A stretch of 64,000 nt of DNA. Origin: Flavobacteriaceae bacterium UBA4166 (lineage in GTDB: Bacteria > Bacteroidota > Bacteroidia > Flavobacteriales > Flavobacteriaceae). The position numbers and the translations under genes were made by a program. Positions 17,768 through 25,764 of this stretch are shown one piece after another. The stretch's first letter is position 1, and each line of letters opens with the position of its first letter. The stretch is from NCBI GenBank assembly GCA_002379985.1, contig DFVG01000017.1, positions 8,830-72,829 of the forward strand. The letters are read 5' to 3'. Under the pieces are notes generated by a model. It was not told where the DNA came from, did no database searches, and was given only the letters and a program-made list of their open reading frames with translations.

Positions 17768-18202
17768 ATGAAAAAATTGCTTCTTGTTGTTATGGTACTT
17801 TGTACCACATCACTATTTGCGCAACGCGAATGGGGAAATTTAGAAAAGAATGAACTTACCATGCGCGAACTGGCCCCTATCTGGCCGGGATGTGAAGATG
17901 GAAATGCATCCCAACGCGATGCTTGTTTTAAAAAGAAATTAGCAACTCATATCGCGAAGAATTTTAAATATCCTTCCGAAGAATACAAAAAGAATATCCA
18001 AGGCCGTGTGGTGATCACCTTCTTTATCAATGAAGCCGGATTGGTAGACATTAAAAGCGTCACCGGCGGGAATGAAAACCTGCAAGCAGAAGCCAAGCGA
18101 AACATTGCTTCCATCCCTAAAATGGCGAAACCGGGAATGATGGGAGGAAAGCCACGCGCTATTAAATACACGGTGCCCATCACCTTTAGTACGGGCAAAT
18201 AG
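17768..18202 (+). CDS. secreted TonB C-terminal-domain protein
   Basis: A 144-residue protein with a signal peptide (1-19, ending SLFA-Q), a conserved-looking WPGCED segment with a second Cys in RDACFKKKL, and a TonB C-terminal domain from about 65 to the end (GRVVITFFINEAGLVDIKSV, and PKMAKPGMMGGKPR). It lacks the N-terminal membrane anchor and proline-rich linker of a true TonB, so it cannot itself couple to ExbBD in the usual way. This type is common in flavobacteria and its role is unknown. It follows thyA by 15 bases. Confidence 0.8.
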   Translation: MKKLLLVVMVLCTTSLFAQREWGNLEKNELTMRELAPIWPGCEDGNASQRDACFKKKLATHIAKNFKYPSEEYKKNIQGRVVITFFINEAGLVDIKSVTGGNENLQAEAKRNIASIPKMAKPGMMGGKPRAIKYTVPITFSTGK

Positions 18203-18242
18203 CATTTAACAATCCTTAAACAAAGAGGGTATACAGATTTCG

Positions 18243-18250
18243 TATCTTTA
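18243..18250 (+). promoter_or_regulatory. putative -7 box for the egtB-egtD unit
   Basis: TATCTTTA matches TAnnTTTG except for the final base. It would start transcription near 18256, upstream of both candidate egtB start codons. Confidence 0.4.
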
Positions 18251-18284
18251 AAGTGTTGTCAAAAAAATGGCAGCACTTTTTTAT

Positions 18285-19445
18285 ATGATTAAAACCACCG
18301 ACCTAGTTTCTTTATTTTTAGAAACGCGTTCCTATACCGAAACTCTTTGCAAACCACTAGAAATTGAAGATTATGTGGTACAGCCCATCGTAGATGTTTC
18401 TCCTCCTAAATGGCATCTGGGGCACACTACTTGGTTTTTTGAAGAATTTATTCTGAAACCTCATAAGCCCGATTACCGTGTTTTTCACGAAGACTTTTCT
18501 TTTGTGTTCAATAGTTATTACGAAACGGTAGGAAAACGGGTGATGCGCTCAGACCGTGGAAACCTCTCGCGCCCTGGAGTTGCAAAGGTGTACGATTACC
18601 GTCATTATGTAACAACCGAATTGGAAGCTTTTGTTTCGGAAACTATGACCGAGGAAATCGAAGCCCTGCTCGAAATAGGAATTCACCACGAAAAGCAACA
18701 TCAGGAATTGCTGGTAACCGATATTAAATACATTCTTGGACATAATCCGCTTCTCCCGAAATACAATGATCAGTTTATAGAACATAAAGCAGAAGCAAAG
18801 AAGCGCTCTTGGATCGCTATTCCGGAAGGAACCTATACCATTGGCCACGATGGAAATGGATTTTATTATGATAATGAAGTAGGACGCCATGACGTGTTGT
18901 TAGAGTCTTTTGAGATTGCTTCGTCTTTAGTAACAAACGGAGAGTTTCTAGAGTTTATGAAAGATGGTGGGTACTCCGACTTCAATTTGTGGCATGCTGA
19001 AGCTTGGGATTGGGTACAACAGCAACAAATCACCCAACCAATGTACTGGCATCAAATTGAGGACGAATGGCAATATTACACCCTACAAGGGCTTCAAAAG
19101 ATCGATCCCCATGCTCCGCTTTGTCACATTTCCTATTTCGAGGCCTTTGCCTTTGCACAATGGAAAGGATGTCGCCTACCCACAGAATTTGAATGGGAAG
19201 CAGCGCAACAGCATTTTGATTGGGGCAGCCGTTGGGAATGGACCGAAAGCGCCTATCTGCCGTATCCACGCTATAAAAAGGCGCCCGGCGCCATTGGTGA
19301 GTACAACGGCAAGTTCATGGTCAATCAAAAAGTACTGAGAGGTGGATCGGTCGCTACTTCAGCAAAGCATACACGACCCACCTATAGAAATTTTTTTCAA
19401 CCTAATTTACGGTGGCAGTTTACCGGCCTTCGTTTAGCTAAATAA
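18285..19445 (+). CDS. egtB: ergothioneine biosynthesis protein EgtB (sulfoxide synthase)
   Basis: A 386-residue iron-dependent enzyme that joins a thiol donor to hercynine. The N-terminal DinB-like domain carries the metal ligands: KWHLGHT near 43-49 and the HHEKQHQE motif near 134-141 (HX3HXE). The C-terminal half is the formylglycine-generating-enzyme/C-type lectin domain, with WHAEAWDW, CRLPTEFEWEAA, VLRGGS and a closing RWQFTGLRLAK. The ATG at 18285 is preferred over 18267 because the family usually begins close to this point. The gene is followed after 11 bases by egtD, giving the core pathway. No EgtC or EgtA gene is next to it, so the thiol donor may be cysteine directly. Confidence 0.9.
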   Translation: MIKTTDLVSLFLETRSYTETLCKPLEIEDYVVQPIVDVSPPKWHLGHTTWFFEEFILKPHKPDYRVFHEDFSFVFNSYYETVGKRVMRSDRGNLSRPGVAKVYDYRHYVTTELEAFVSETMTEEIEALLEIGIHHEKQHQELLVTDIKYILGHNPLLPKYNDQFIEHKAEAKKRSWIAIPEGTYTIGHDGNGFYYDNEVGRHDVLLESFEIASSLVTNGEFLEFMKDGGYSDFNLWHAEAWDWVQQQQITQPMYWHQIEDEWQYYTLQGLQKIDPHAPLCHISYFEAFAFAQWKGCRLPTEFEWEAAQQHFDWGSRWEWTESAYLPYPRYKKAPGAIGEYNGKFMVNQKVLRGGSVATSAKHTRPTYRNFFQPNLRWQFTGLRLAK

Positions 19446-19456
19446 CCATTTGTTCT

Positions 19457-20431
19457 ATGGAAACGAAGACAGATACGTCCTTTGATACGATGTTTCAGCA
19501 AGATGTGTTCGACGGACTCACGGCGCACCCTAAATTCTTGTACTCTAAATACATTTATGACAAAAAAGGAGATGCCTTATTTCAAGAGATTATGGCGATG
19601 CCCGAGTATTATTTAACGGAATGCGAATATGAAATCCTCAAAACACATTCTGAAGAGATTGTTGATCTGTTTCAAGACAAAGAAACGGGCTTTGACCTTA
19701 TAGAACTTGGCGCAGGAGACGGAAAGAAAACAAAGGTGCTTTTACGAGAATTAGTAACGCAAGAAATAGACGTCACCTACAAACCCATAGATATTAGTCA
19801 GAATGCCATCGAATCGTTAACTACTGCGCTCACAGCCGAATTCCCCTCTTTGGAAGTTGCCCCCGAACGCGGTGAATATTTTAAGGTACTGGAGCGTTTA
19901 AAAAGTTTTACAGATCGAAAGAAGGTGATCATGGTACTAGGTTCTAACATTGGAAATCTATTGCATCCTAAAGCCATCGATTTTCTCACCCAATTACAGG
20001 AAAGTCTGGCCGAAGGCGATTTACTATTTATGGGCTTTGACCAGAAAAAGAATCCGCAAACAATCCTTGATGCCTACAATGATCCGACCGGAATCACAGA
20101 AGCTTTCAATAAAAATCTCTTACACAGAATTAATACAGAACTGGGTGCTGATTTTGAGGTGGAAAAATTTACCCATTGGGAAGTGTACGATCCTGAAAAC
20201 GGAACCGCAAAAAGCTTTTTAGTGGCAACCGAAGCGATGAAAGTAGATATTGATGCGCTTGACCTTTCGGTTACTTTTGACCCTTGGGAAACGATACACA
20301 CAGAAATCTCACAGAAATATGATGATAAGGTTGTATCTTGGTTGGCAGAAGAATCCGGGTTGCGAATAAGAACTTCCTACACGGACGCAAAAATGTATTA
20401 TAAGAATTATGTGTTTCAAAAAGGGAATTGA
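19457..20431 (+). CDS. egtD: L-histidine N-alpha-methyltransferase EgtD
   Basis: A 324-residue SAM-dependent enzyme that trimethylates histidine to hercynine, the first ergothioneine intermediate. The SAM-binding glycine loop is FDLIELGAGDGKKT near 75-88, followed by YKPIDIS near 111. The substrate-pocket regions MPEYYLTECEY near 49-59 and VLGSNIGN near 160 are also typical of EgtD. Length matches the family. Its position directly after egtB makes the assignment firm. The start codon follows the egtB stop by 11 bases, and the DUF3124 lipoprotein gene follows by 3 bases, so all three are probably one operon. Confidence 0.93.
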   Translation: METKTDTSFDTMFQQDVFDGLTAHPKFLYSKYIYDKKGDALFQEIMAMPEYYLTECEYEILKTHSEEIVDLFQDKETGFDLIELGAGDGKKTKVLLRELVTQEIDVTYKPIDISQNAIESLTTALTAEFPSLEVAPERGEYFKVLERLKSFTDRKKVIMVLGSNIGNLLHPKAIDFLTQLQESLAEGDLLFMGFDQKKNPQTILDAYNDPTGITEAFNKNLLHRINTELGADFEVEKFTHWEVYDPENGTAKSFLVATEAMKVDIDALDLSVTFDPWETIHTEISQKYDDKVVSWLAEESGLRIRTSYTDAKMYYKNYVFQKGN

Positions 20432-20434
20432 TCG

Positions 20435-20962
20435 ATGAAAAATAGTGTTGCCGTCTTACTGATTGTGCTTGTTGTGAGTTGCTTCGGAAGTTGTGAAAGT
20501 CCGGTGAAACAACACAACGACCTTCAGCTACCAAAAGTAGATTGGTCTGCTCATGAATGGAAAGGCACAGCAAAAGACAGTTTGGAAACCGGAAGCACCT
20601 ACCTCCCGGTCTACTCTGAAATCTACCAACGTACCGATGCCTACACCTATCCTTTAACGATTACGGTTAGTATTAGAAACATCAGCCGAAGTGATACGAT
20701 CTTTCTGGAAAATGCCGAATACTATAATACTCACGGAGACCTCATTAGAAATTACGTCAAGAAAACGGTCTTTGTGAAGCCCATGGAAACGATTGAAATT
20801 GTGGTTCGTGAAGACGACCTTCACGGAGGTACCGGAGCTAATTTTGTGTTTGATTGGGAAAAGACTCCCGGAACTGTGGATCCGCTGTTTGAAGCCGTCA
20901 TGATCTCTACGACCGGACAGCAAGGACTTTCTTTTACCACACGTGGCGTTCGAAAGAAGTAA
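20435..20962 (+). CDS. DUF3124 family lipoprotein
   Basis: A 175-residue protein with a hydrophobic N-terminus and a lipobox-like FGSC at residues 17-20, so a lipid-anchored envelope location is likely. The body matches DUF3124: TYLPVYSEIY near 55, ITVSIRNISRSDTI near 75-88, YNTHGDLI, and GGTGANFVFDW near 132-142. The function of the family is unknown. The gene begins three bases after the egtD stop codon, which suggests co-expression with the ergothioneine genes, although no direct functional connection is known. Confidence 0.8.
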   Translation: MKNSVAVLLIVLVVSCFGSCESPVKQHNDLQLPKVDWSAHEWKGTAKDSLETGSTYLPVYSEIYQRTDAYTYPLTITVSIRNISRSDTIFLENAEYYNTHGDLIRNYVKKTVFVKPMETIEIVVREDDLHGGTGANFVFDWEKTPGTVDPLFEAVMISTTGQQGLSFTTRGVRKK

Positions 20963-20978
20963 TCATGTTGTTGCTGGG

Positions 20979-22049
20979 CTAGAGCACATCCAAGAGCCTA
21001 TTGAGATCTTCTTCCGTATTATAAAAATGGAACCCTACACGAATGCCGCCCCCTCGTTGTGAAACGACAATTTTTTCAGCTTTTAATTTATCGAATACCT
21101 TCTGATCACCCTCAATATTGAAAAATGGAGCGTGCTGAGATCGAGTTGCATACGCTTCAGAAAGCAATCCCTTTTCAATAAACGCCGCTCTTGCTTGAAA
21201 GGCCAATTTCTTAGCTTTAATATTCATTTCAGCATTATTCCACTGCTCCATCAAGGTGAGCGAATTCCCTAAACTCCCGAAGTTCAAAGGGTCTAAATGT
21301 CCGGGCTCCCAATGTTTCATAAAGCGAGTCGCGCTAGGCGGACTATCAAATCCTTCCGAAGAATTAAAACCAATGGTCGCGGGAAAGATCTTGCTTCGCG
21401 CTTCCTCTTTGATCATAAAAAATCCATTACCATAACCACTTAACAACCATTTATAGGCACTACACCCCATCACGTCTACGGCGCTTTTTTGGAAAGAAAA
21501 AGGCTCGGTCCCTAAATATTGCGTACCATCTGCGATCAGCAACATCTCGGGATGATACGCTTTGAGCTGTTGTAAGAATTTCTCCGAAATTTGGAGTCCG
21601 TTGAGCCATTGCACCTGACTAAAAACAAACAGATCAGGACGGTGTTCGGCCACGGCGGTCTCAATATTCTTTTCCAGATTAGTATCTACTTTCGCATAAC
21701 ACACATCAAAATCGCGATGTTCCACAGGCCAATTTACCGAGGGATAATCATTTTCCAGCAACAATATTTTTTGCCCCTTTGAAAGACTTTCTAACAACAC
21801 ATTGAATCCTAGTGAAAAATTAGGAACGAGGGCAATAGTATCAGAAGACGTTCCGAAAAACCGACCCAAAGTATTGCGTACCGATTCAAGTAGCTTGATG
21901 GCTTCCGCATAATTGCTTCCATCCGAAAGAAATTGCGCTTCATGCTGCTGTCTCCAAGCGGCCAAAGATCTTGATAACAATCCAGAAGCCGGGGTGTTTA
22001 AGTAGGTTTGTTCGGCGAGTGCCTGAAATTCATTTCTAATAGCATTCAT
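20979..22049 (-). CDS. class V aminotransferase (PLP-dependent, cysteine desulfurase-like)
   Basis: A 356-residue PLP enzyme. The probable Schiff-base lysine is K200 in CSAYKWLLSGYG, preceded by the cofactor-contacting ADGTQYLG near 173-180. The N-terminal YLNTPASGLLS and SLGFNVLLESL segments fit the class V fold. The family includes cysteine desulfurases, kynureninases and isopenicillin-N-epimerase-like proteins. The reaction cannot be told from sequence by eye. Being close to but convergent with the ergothioneine genes, it might act as a sulfoxide lyase (EgtE-like), which is only a contextual guess. Confidence 0.8.
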   Translation of the reverse strand: MNAIRNEFQALAEQTYLNTPASGLLSRSLAAWRQQHEAQFLSDGSNYAEAIKLLESVRNTLGRFFGTSSDTIALVPNFSLGFNVLLESLSKGQKILLLENDYPSVNWPVEHRDFDVCYAKVDTNLEKNIETAVAEHRPDLFVFSQVQWLNGLQISEKFLQQLKAYHPEMLLIADGTQYLGTEPFSFQKSAVDVMGCSAYKWLLSGYGNGFFMIKEEARSKIFPATIGFNSSEGFDSPPSATRFMKHWEPGHLDPLNFGSLGNSLTLMEQWNNAEMNIKAKKLAFQARAAFIEKGLLSEAYATRSQHAPFFNIEGDQKVFDKLKAEKIVVSQRGGGIRVGFHFYNTEEDLNRLLDVL

Positions 22050-22103
22050 AGGATTAACGTTGAAATTTCGGTATTTTTACAATACGCTTAAAAGTAACTA
22101 ACT

Positions 22104-22547
22104 ATGGCTTCAAAAACCAACAAATCGGCAAGAATCGACGCAGAACAGCGCGAACAATACGAATATGCACGCAGGCGCATCAAACAGAAAAAGCGTTTGA
22201 TGCAACACTTTATTATATTCTTAGCAGGCTCGGTATTGATTATTATCCTAAATCCGGTATTGGGTGTGGGAGAAGACTTTTTGATCACCGATTGGTATTT
22301 GTGGGCCATCCTCATCTGGGCGTTTATTTTTATTATTCATGTTTTCAATGTTTTTATTATGAATAAATTCATGGATAAAGAGTGGGAAAACAGGCAACTG
22401 GAAAAGTTGAAGGCGAAGCAAGAACAGCGCATTTCAGAATTAGAGACAAAAGTGAACAAGGAACAACAAGCAGAAGTACAATTGCCTACAGATGATGATA
22501 TAAAAAAAAAGGAGAACCCCAACCTGCTTCCGCCCGACGTAGAATGA
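22104..22547 (+). CDS. 2TM domain protein
   Basis: A 147-residue protein with two closely spaced transmembrane helices at about 38-56 and 67-87 inside the 2TM domain (ARRRIKQKKRLMQHF before the first helix). A charged helical tail (90-125) with likely coiled-coil character follows. The domain is common in Bacteroidota, sometimes fused to histidine kinases, and has no known function. Its last four bases overlap the folA start (ATGA), so the two are translationally coupled. Confidence 0.8.
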   Translation: MASKTNKSARIDAEQREQYEYARRRIKQKKRLMQHFIIFLAGSVLIIILNPVLGVGEDFLITDWYLWAILIWAFIFIIHVFNVFIMNKFMDKEWENRQLEKLKAKQEQRISELETKVNKEQQAEVQLPTDDDIKKKENPNLLPPDVE

Positions 22548-23026
22548 TCACACTTATTGCCGCCGCGGGCGAGAATAACGAACTTGGAAAAGACAATGAC
22601 CTTGTTTGGCATCTTCCGGATGACTTCAAACGCTTCAAAAAACTTACTACCGGCCATCATATTATCATGGGGCGAAAAACCTTTGAGTCGTTTCCCAAAC
22701 CGTTACCCAATCGCACGCATATCGTCATCACTCGAAATAAAAACTATCAAAAAGAAGGGATTATCGTGGTTCACAATCTTTCTGACGCTATCGCAAAAGC
22801 AAAAGGAGACGAACAACCTTTTATTATTGGAGGTGGTGAGATCTATCGCCAAAGTATGGACGTCGCCGACAAAATTGAACTTACCCGCGTTCACGGAAGT
22901 TTTGAAGCCGACACCTACTTTCCGGACATTCCGCCAAAACATTGGAAGCTTCTGCATCAAATAACGCATGAGAAGGACGAGAAACACGCCTACCGTTTTA
23001 CTTATGAAACTTGGGTTCGAAAATAG
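22544..23026 (+). CDS. folA: dihydrofolate reductase
   Basis: A 160-residue DHFR, which reduces dihydrofolate to tetrahydrofolate with NADPH. Visible family signatures are the N-terminal LIAAAGENNELGKDNDLVW with the WHLPDDFKRFK segment (the acidic D at 26 is the substrate-binding residue), HHIIMGRKTFESF near 38-50, and FIIGGGEIYRQ near 92-102. Length is standard. The start overlaps the 2TM gene by four bases and the fructosamine kinase gene begins at the next base after the stop, so it is the middle gene of a compact operon. Confidence 0.96.
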   Translation: MITLIAAAGENNELGKDNDLVWHLPDDFKRFKKLTTGHHIIMGRKTFESFPKPLPNRTHIVITRNKNYQKEGIIVVHNLSDAIAKAKGDEQPFIIGGGEIYRQSMDVADKIELTRVHGSFEADTYFPDIPPKHWKLLHQITHEKDEKHAYRFTYETWVRK

Positions 23027-23878
23027 ATGGCGCTCACTTCCATACTATCTGATATAGCTGCAACTCAGGGTTGGGAGCTGCTTCAAAGCAAACCGCTTTC
23101 CGGCGGAGACATCAACGCGGTGTATTTATTAGAATGCAACCAACGATTAGTAGTCATCAAACTCAATCACTCGAATGCCTTCCCAGGAATGTTTCAGGCG
23201 GAAGCAAAAGGATTACAGTTGTTAGCTGCCACAAATAGCTTTCGCATCCCGGAAGTGATTGGCACCGGAACTCATGGAACCTATGATTATCTTTTGTTAG
23301 AATATATTCCGAAGCAACAGCCAGAAACCGGGTTTTGGATTGAATTTGCTTCCAACCTTACCAAACTTCATAAAGAACAACGAACCCAGTTTGGATTAGA
23401 TCATGACAATTACATTGGAAGTCTTCCGCAGTCTAACAATTCACACCCTGATGCGGCCACTTTCTATATTGAAGAACGATTAAGACCGCAACTTGTACTA
23501 TCAAGAGACGCAGGGTTTTCGCTCTCAAAGGCCGAGAATGCCTTTAAAAATATTGCTCAAGAAATTCCTGACGAACCAGCCAGCCTGCTCCACGGTGATC
23601 TATGGAGCGGTAATTTTTTAGCTTCAGACACCAATGAAGCCGTGTTGATTGATCCTGCGGTAAGTTTTGGACCTAGAGAAATGGATTTGGCCATGATGGC
23701 GCTATTTGGTGGATTTTCTTCGGAAGTATTTAAGCATTACAATGAAGAATTTCCGTTGCCTGAAGGTTGGAAGCAGCGGCAAGCCTTGTGGCAATTGTAT
23801 TATCTATGGGTACATCTCAATATTTTTGGATCTTCCTATTTGAGACGTGTTCAAGATATTATCAAACACTACTCTTAA
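23027..23878 (+). CDS. fructosamine kinase family protein
   Basis: A 283-residue kinase of the fructosamine/ketosamine-3-kinase family, which phosphorylates sugar adducts on amines so they can decompose (a deglycation repair). The catalytic loop is HGDLWSGN at 189-196 and the metal-binding DP is at 209-210. The N-terminal lobe shows SGGDINAVYLLE and VVIKLN, the ATP-site lysine strand. The start codon directly follows the folA stop codon, with no gap. Substrate specificity in bacteria of this type is not known in detail. Confidence 0.9.
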   Translation: MALTSILSDIAATQGWELLQSKPLSGGDINAVYLLECNQRLVVIKLNHSNAFPGMFQAEAKGLQLLAATNSFRIPEVIGTGTHGTYDYLLLEYIPKQQPETGFWIEFASNLTKLHKEQRTQFGLDHDNYIGSLPQSNNSHPDAATFYIEERLRPQLVLSRDAGFSLSKAENAFKNIAQEIPDEPASLLHGDLWSGNFLASDTNEAVLIDPAVSFGPREMDLAMMALFGGFSSEVFKHYNEEFPLPEGWKQRQALWQLYYLWVHLNIFGSSYLRRVQDIIKHYS

Positions 23879-23957
23879 CACATATTTATTTATTGTTTGG
23901 CAAAGCGTTGGCTATCAAATACTCTGTTTGAAGGTATCTTTATAGAAAACAATAATC

Positions 23958-24458
23958 ATGGGAAAAGAAAATCTATACAATCAATAGGCGAAAGAAAAAC
24001 TCAAAGAAATCGTAACCGATGTTAGCATAGCAATGATGGCAACCCACTTAGGAAATGCACCCTTTGACGCTATTCCAATGGACACAAAAATGGTAGATCA
24101 ACAGGGCGATATCTGGTTTTTAAGTGATGGTGCTAGCGATCACAACGCAAACATTAAGAACGATAGTCGCACCCAATTGCTGTACAGCGGCACTAATGAC
24201 ATGAAATTCTTAAGTGTTTATGGCACTTCAGAAATTGTTACTGATGTGGAAAAGATAAAGGAGATTTATGATAAAGCTGATAATGCGTATCTAAACGGGC
24301 CGGAAGACCCAAACACCACAGCCATACGATTTACACCAAAGGAAGCAGCCTACTGGGACACTTCAGAAAACAAATTGGTGATCCTTTTTAAAATGGCAAA
24401 AGCCGTGGTAACGGGCGAGAATCAAGATATTGGTAGTAGTGGAAAGATGAATCTATAG
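23958..24458 (+). pseudogene. pyridoxamine 5'-phosphate oxidase-like (general stress) gene with in-frame stop
   Basis: Reading from the ATG at 23958 gives MGKENLYNQ, then TAG at 23985-23987, then the same frame continues AKEKLKEIVTDVSIAMMATHLG and on through a complete family body (DQQGDIWFLSD, TPKEAAYWDT) to 24458. The expected protein would be about 166 residues. A single GAG-to-TAG change would explain the break. An internal ATG at 24033 could still give a 141-residue product lacking the first helix. The family is the flavin-binding split-barrel group of small general-stress proteins. It may be a true nonsense mutation, a re-initiating gene or a sequence error. Confidence 0.7.
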
Positions 24459-24477
24459 ATCTTTGCAGTAAATCAAG

Positions 24478-24515
24478 AATCCCCTTCGCGAAATTCGTCA
24501 AGGGGATTTTTATTT
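24478..24515 (+). terminator. Rho-independent terminator before fabD
   Basis: AATCCCCTT pairs with AAGGGGATT around a short loop and is followed by a long T-rich tract. It closes the oxidase-like gene and isolates fabD. Confidence 0.85.
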
Positions 24516-24543
24516 TTTATTTTTGAAGTATAAATATACCATC

Positions 24544-25425
24544 ATGAAAGCATATATTTTTCCCGGTCAAGGAGCCCAGTTCACAGGAATGGGACAAGAC
24601 CTGTATGAAGCCTCTCCTATGGCGAAAGACCTATTTAAAGAGGCCAATGAAGTTCTTGGTTTTGATATTACGAAAATCATGTTCGAAGGCTCTGCCGAAG
24701 AGCTTAAAGAAACCAAAGTTACGCAACCCGCTATCTTTCTTCATTCTACTATTCTTGCGAAGGTTTTGGGAGATTCATTTCAACCTGATATGGTTGCAGG
24801 GCATTCTCTGGGAGAAATTTCAGCTTTGGTTGCAAATCGGACGCTGGCCTTTGGCGACGGACTCCAACTCGTCTCAAAGCGCGCCCAAGCGATGCAGAAA
24901 GCGTGCGAACTTGAACCTTCTACCATGGCAGCTGTGTTGGGGTTAGAAGACAGTACTGTTGAGTCCATTTGCGCAGACACTCCGGGAACGGTGGTGGCTG
25001 CCAATTATAATTGTCCGGGACAATTGGTGATCAGTGGAGATGTTGCCGCCGTTGGAAAAGCGTGCGAAGCTATGTCGGAAGCCGGTGCACGAAGAGCTTT
25101 AGTACTTCCGGTAGGAGGCGCGTTTCACAGTCCGTTAATGGAACCTGCTCGCGAAGAATTAGCAGCCGCCATAGAGGCAGTGACCTTCACGGAACCCGCT
25201 TGCCCTATTTATCAAAACGTAAGCACTTTTGCTGTTACAGATCCTTCAGAGATCAAAAAGAACTTGATCTTTCAACTAACTGCTCCGGTAAAATGGACGC
25301 ATAGCATTCAAAATATGATCAAAGATGGAGCCTCACAATTTATTGAAGTGGGGCCTGGGAATGTGCTGCAAGGCTTGGTTCGTAAAATTGATCGAAGTGT
25401 CCAAACAGAAAAAGCAACGCTATAG
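24544..25425 (+). CDS. fabD: malonyl-CoA:ACP transacylase
   Basis: A 293-residue enzyme that moves the malonyl group from CoA to acyl carrier protein for fatty-acid synthesis. The nucleophile is S88 in VAGHSLGE. The oxyanion and substrate regions are FPGQGAQFTGMG at 6-17, SKRAQAMQKAC near 112-122, and the catalytic histidine in GGAFHSPLM near 196-204. A closing SFxEVGPGNVL-type motif (IEVGPGNVLQGL) is present near 271-282. The ATG at 24544 is chosen because the family begins at MKAYIFPGQG; an upstream in-frame ATG would add seven residues. It is monocistronic between two terminators. Confidence 0.96.
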   Translation: MKAYIFPGQGAQFTGMGQDLYEASPMAKDLFKEANEVLGFDITKIMFEGSAEELKETKVTQPAIFLHSTILAKVLGDSFQPDMVAGHSLGEISALVANRTLAFGDGLQLVSKRAQAMQKACELEPSTMAAVLGLEDSTVESICADTPGTVVAANYNCPGQLVISGDVAAVGKACEAMSEAGARRALVLPVGGAFHSPLMEPAREELAAAIEAVTFTEPACPIYQNVSTFAVTDPSEIKKNLIFQLTAPVKWTHSIQNMIKDGASQFIEVGPGNVLQGLVRKIDRSVQTEKATL

Positions 25426-25450
25426 TTTTATCAACATTCAAGAAATAAAA

Positions 25451-25476
25451 AAACCCTCCATCGGAGGGCTTTTTTA
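25451..25476. terminator. bidirectional terminator between fabD and the small convergent gene
   Basis: CCCTCC pairs with GGAGGG across a three-base loop, with A-run on the left and T-run on the right, so it can work for both strands. Confidence 0.85.
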
Positions 25477-25494
25477 TTACATTAGGTGCCTCTA

Positions 25495-25686
25495 TTAAGC
25501 ACTCAAGGTACAGGACTTGCAGTCCTTAATTTCCCCATAATATGTCTCACGATATTTGTGAACTGTTTTTACGGGAATGTTTAAAAATCTTTTTTGAATA
25601 TACACCACGTTCGCGGTAAGGATACCCATCTTTTCTGAAAATCGTTTCTCTTGTTTGGTCTTTCTTCTGACCGTTACTAGCTTCAT
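25495..25686 (-). CDS. small basic conserved hypothetical protein
   Basis: A 63-residue protein with a basic N-terminal half (MKLVTVRRKTKQEKRFSEK) and a C-terminal CKSC pair preceded by YRETYYGEIKD. The ATG at 25686 is preferred over two upstream candidates because the product then begins with a compact conserved-looking sequence. I recall similar short proteins in other Flavobacteriaceae, but no function is known. The spaced CxxC could bind a metal or form a disulfide, which is inference. It is convergent with fabD across the bidirectional terminator. Confidence 0.6.
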   Translation of the reverse strand: MKLVTVRRKTKQEKRFSEKMGILTANVVYIQKRFLNIPVKTVHKYRETYYGEIKDCKSCTLSA

Positions 25687-25764
25687 TATCTTGGTTTTGT
25701 GCAAAGAAACAAAGGAACATTGCCGAGCCCAAGCTATCAATGTTAAAGCTATGTTAAGAGCCTG

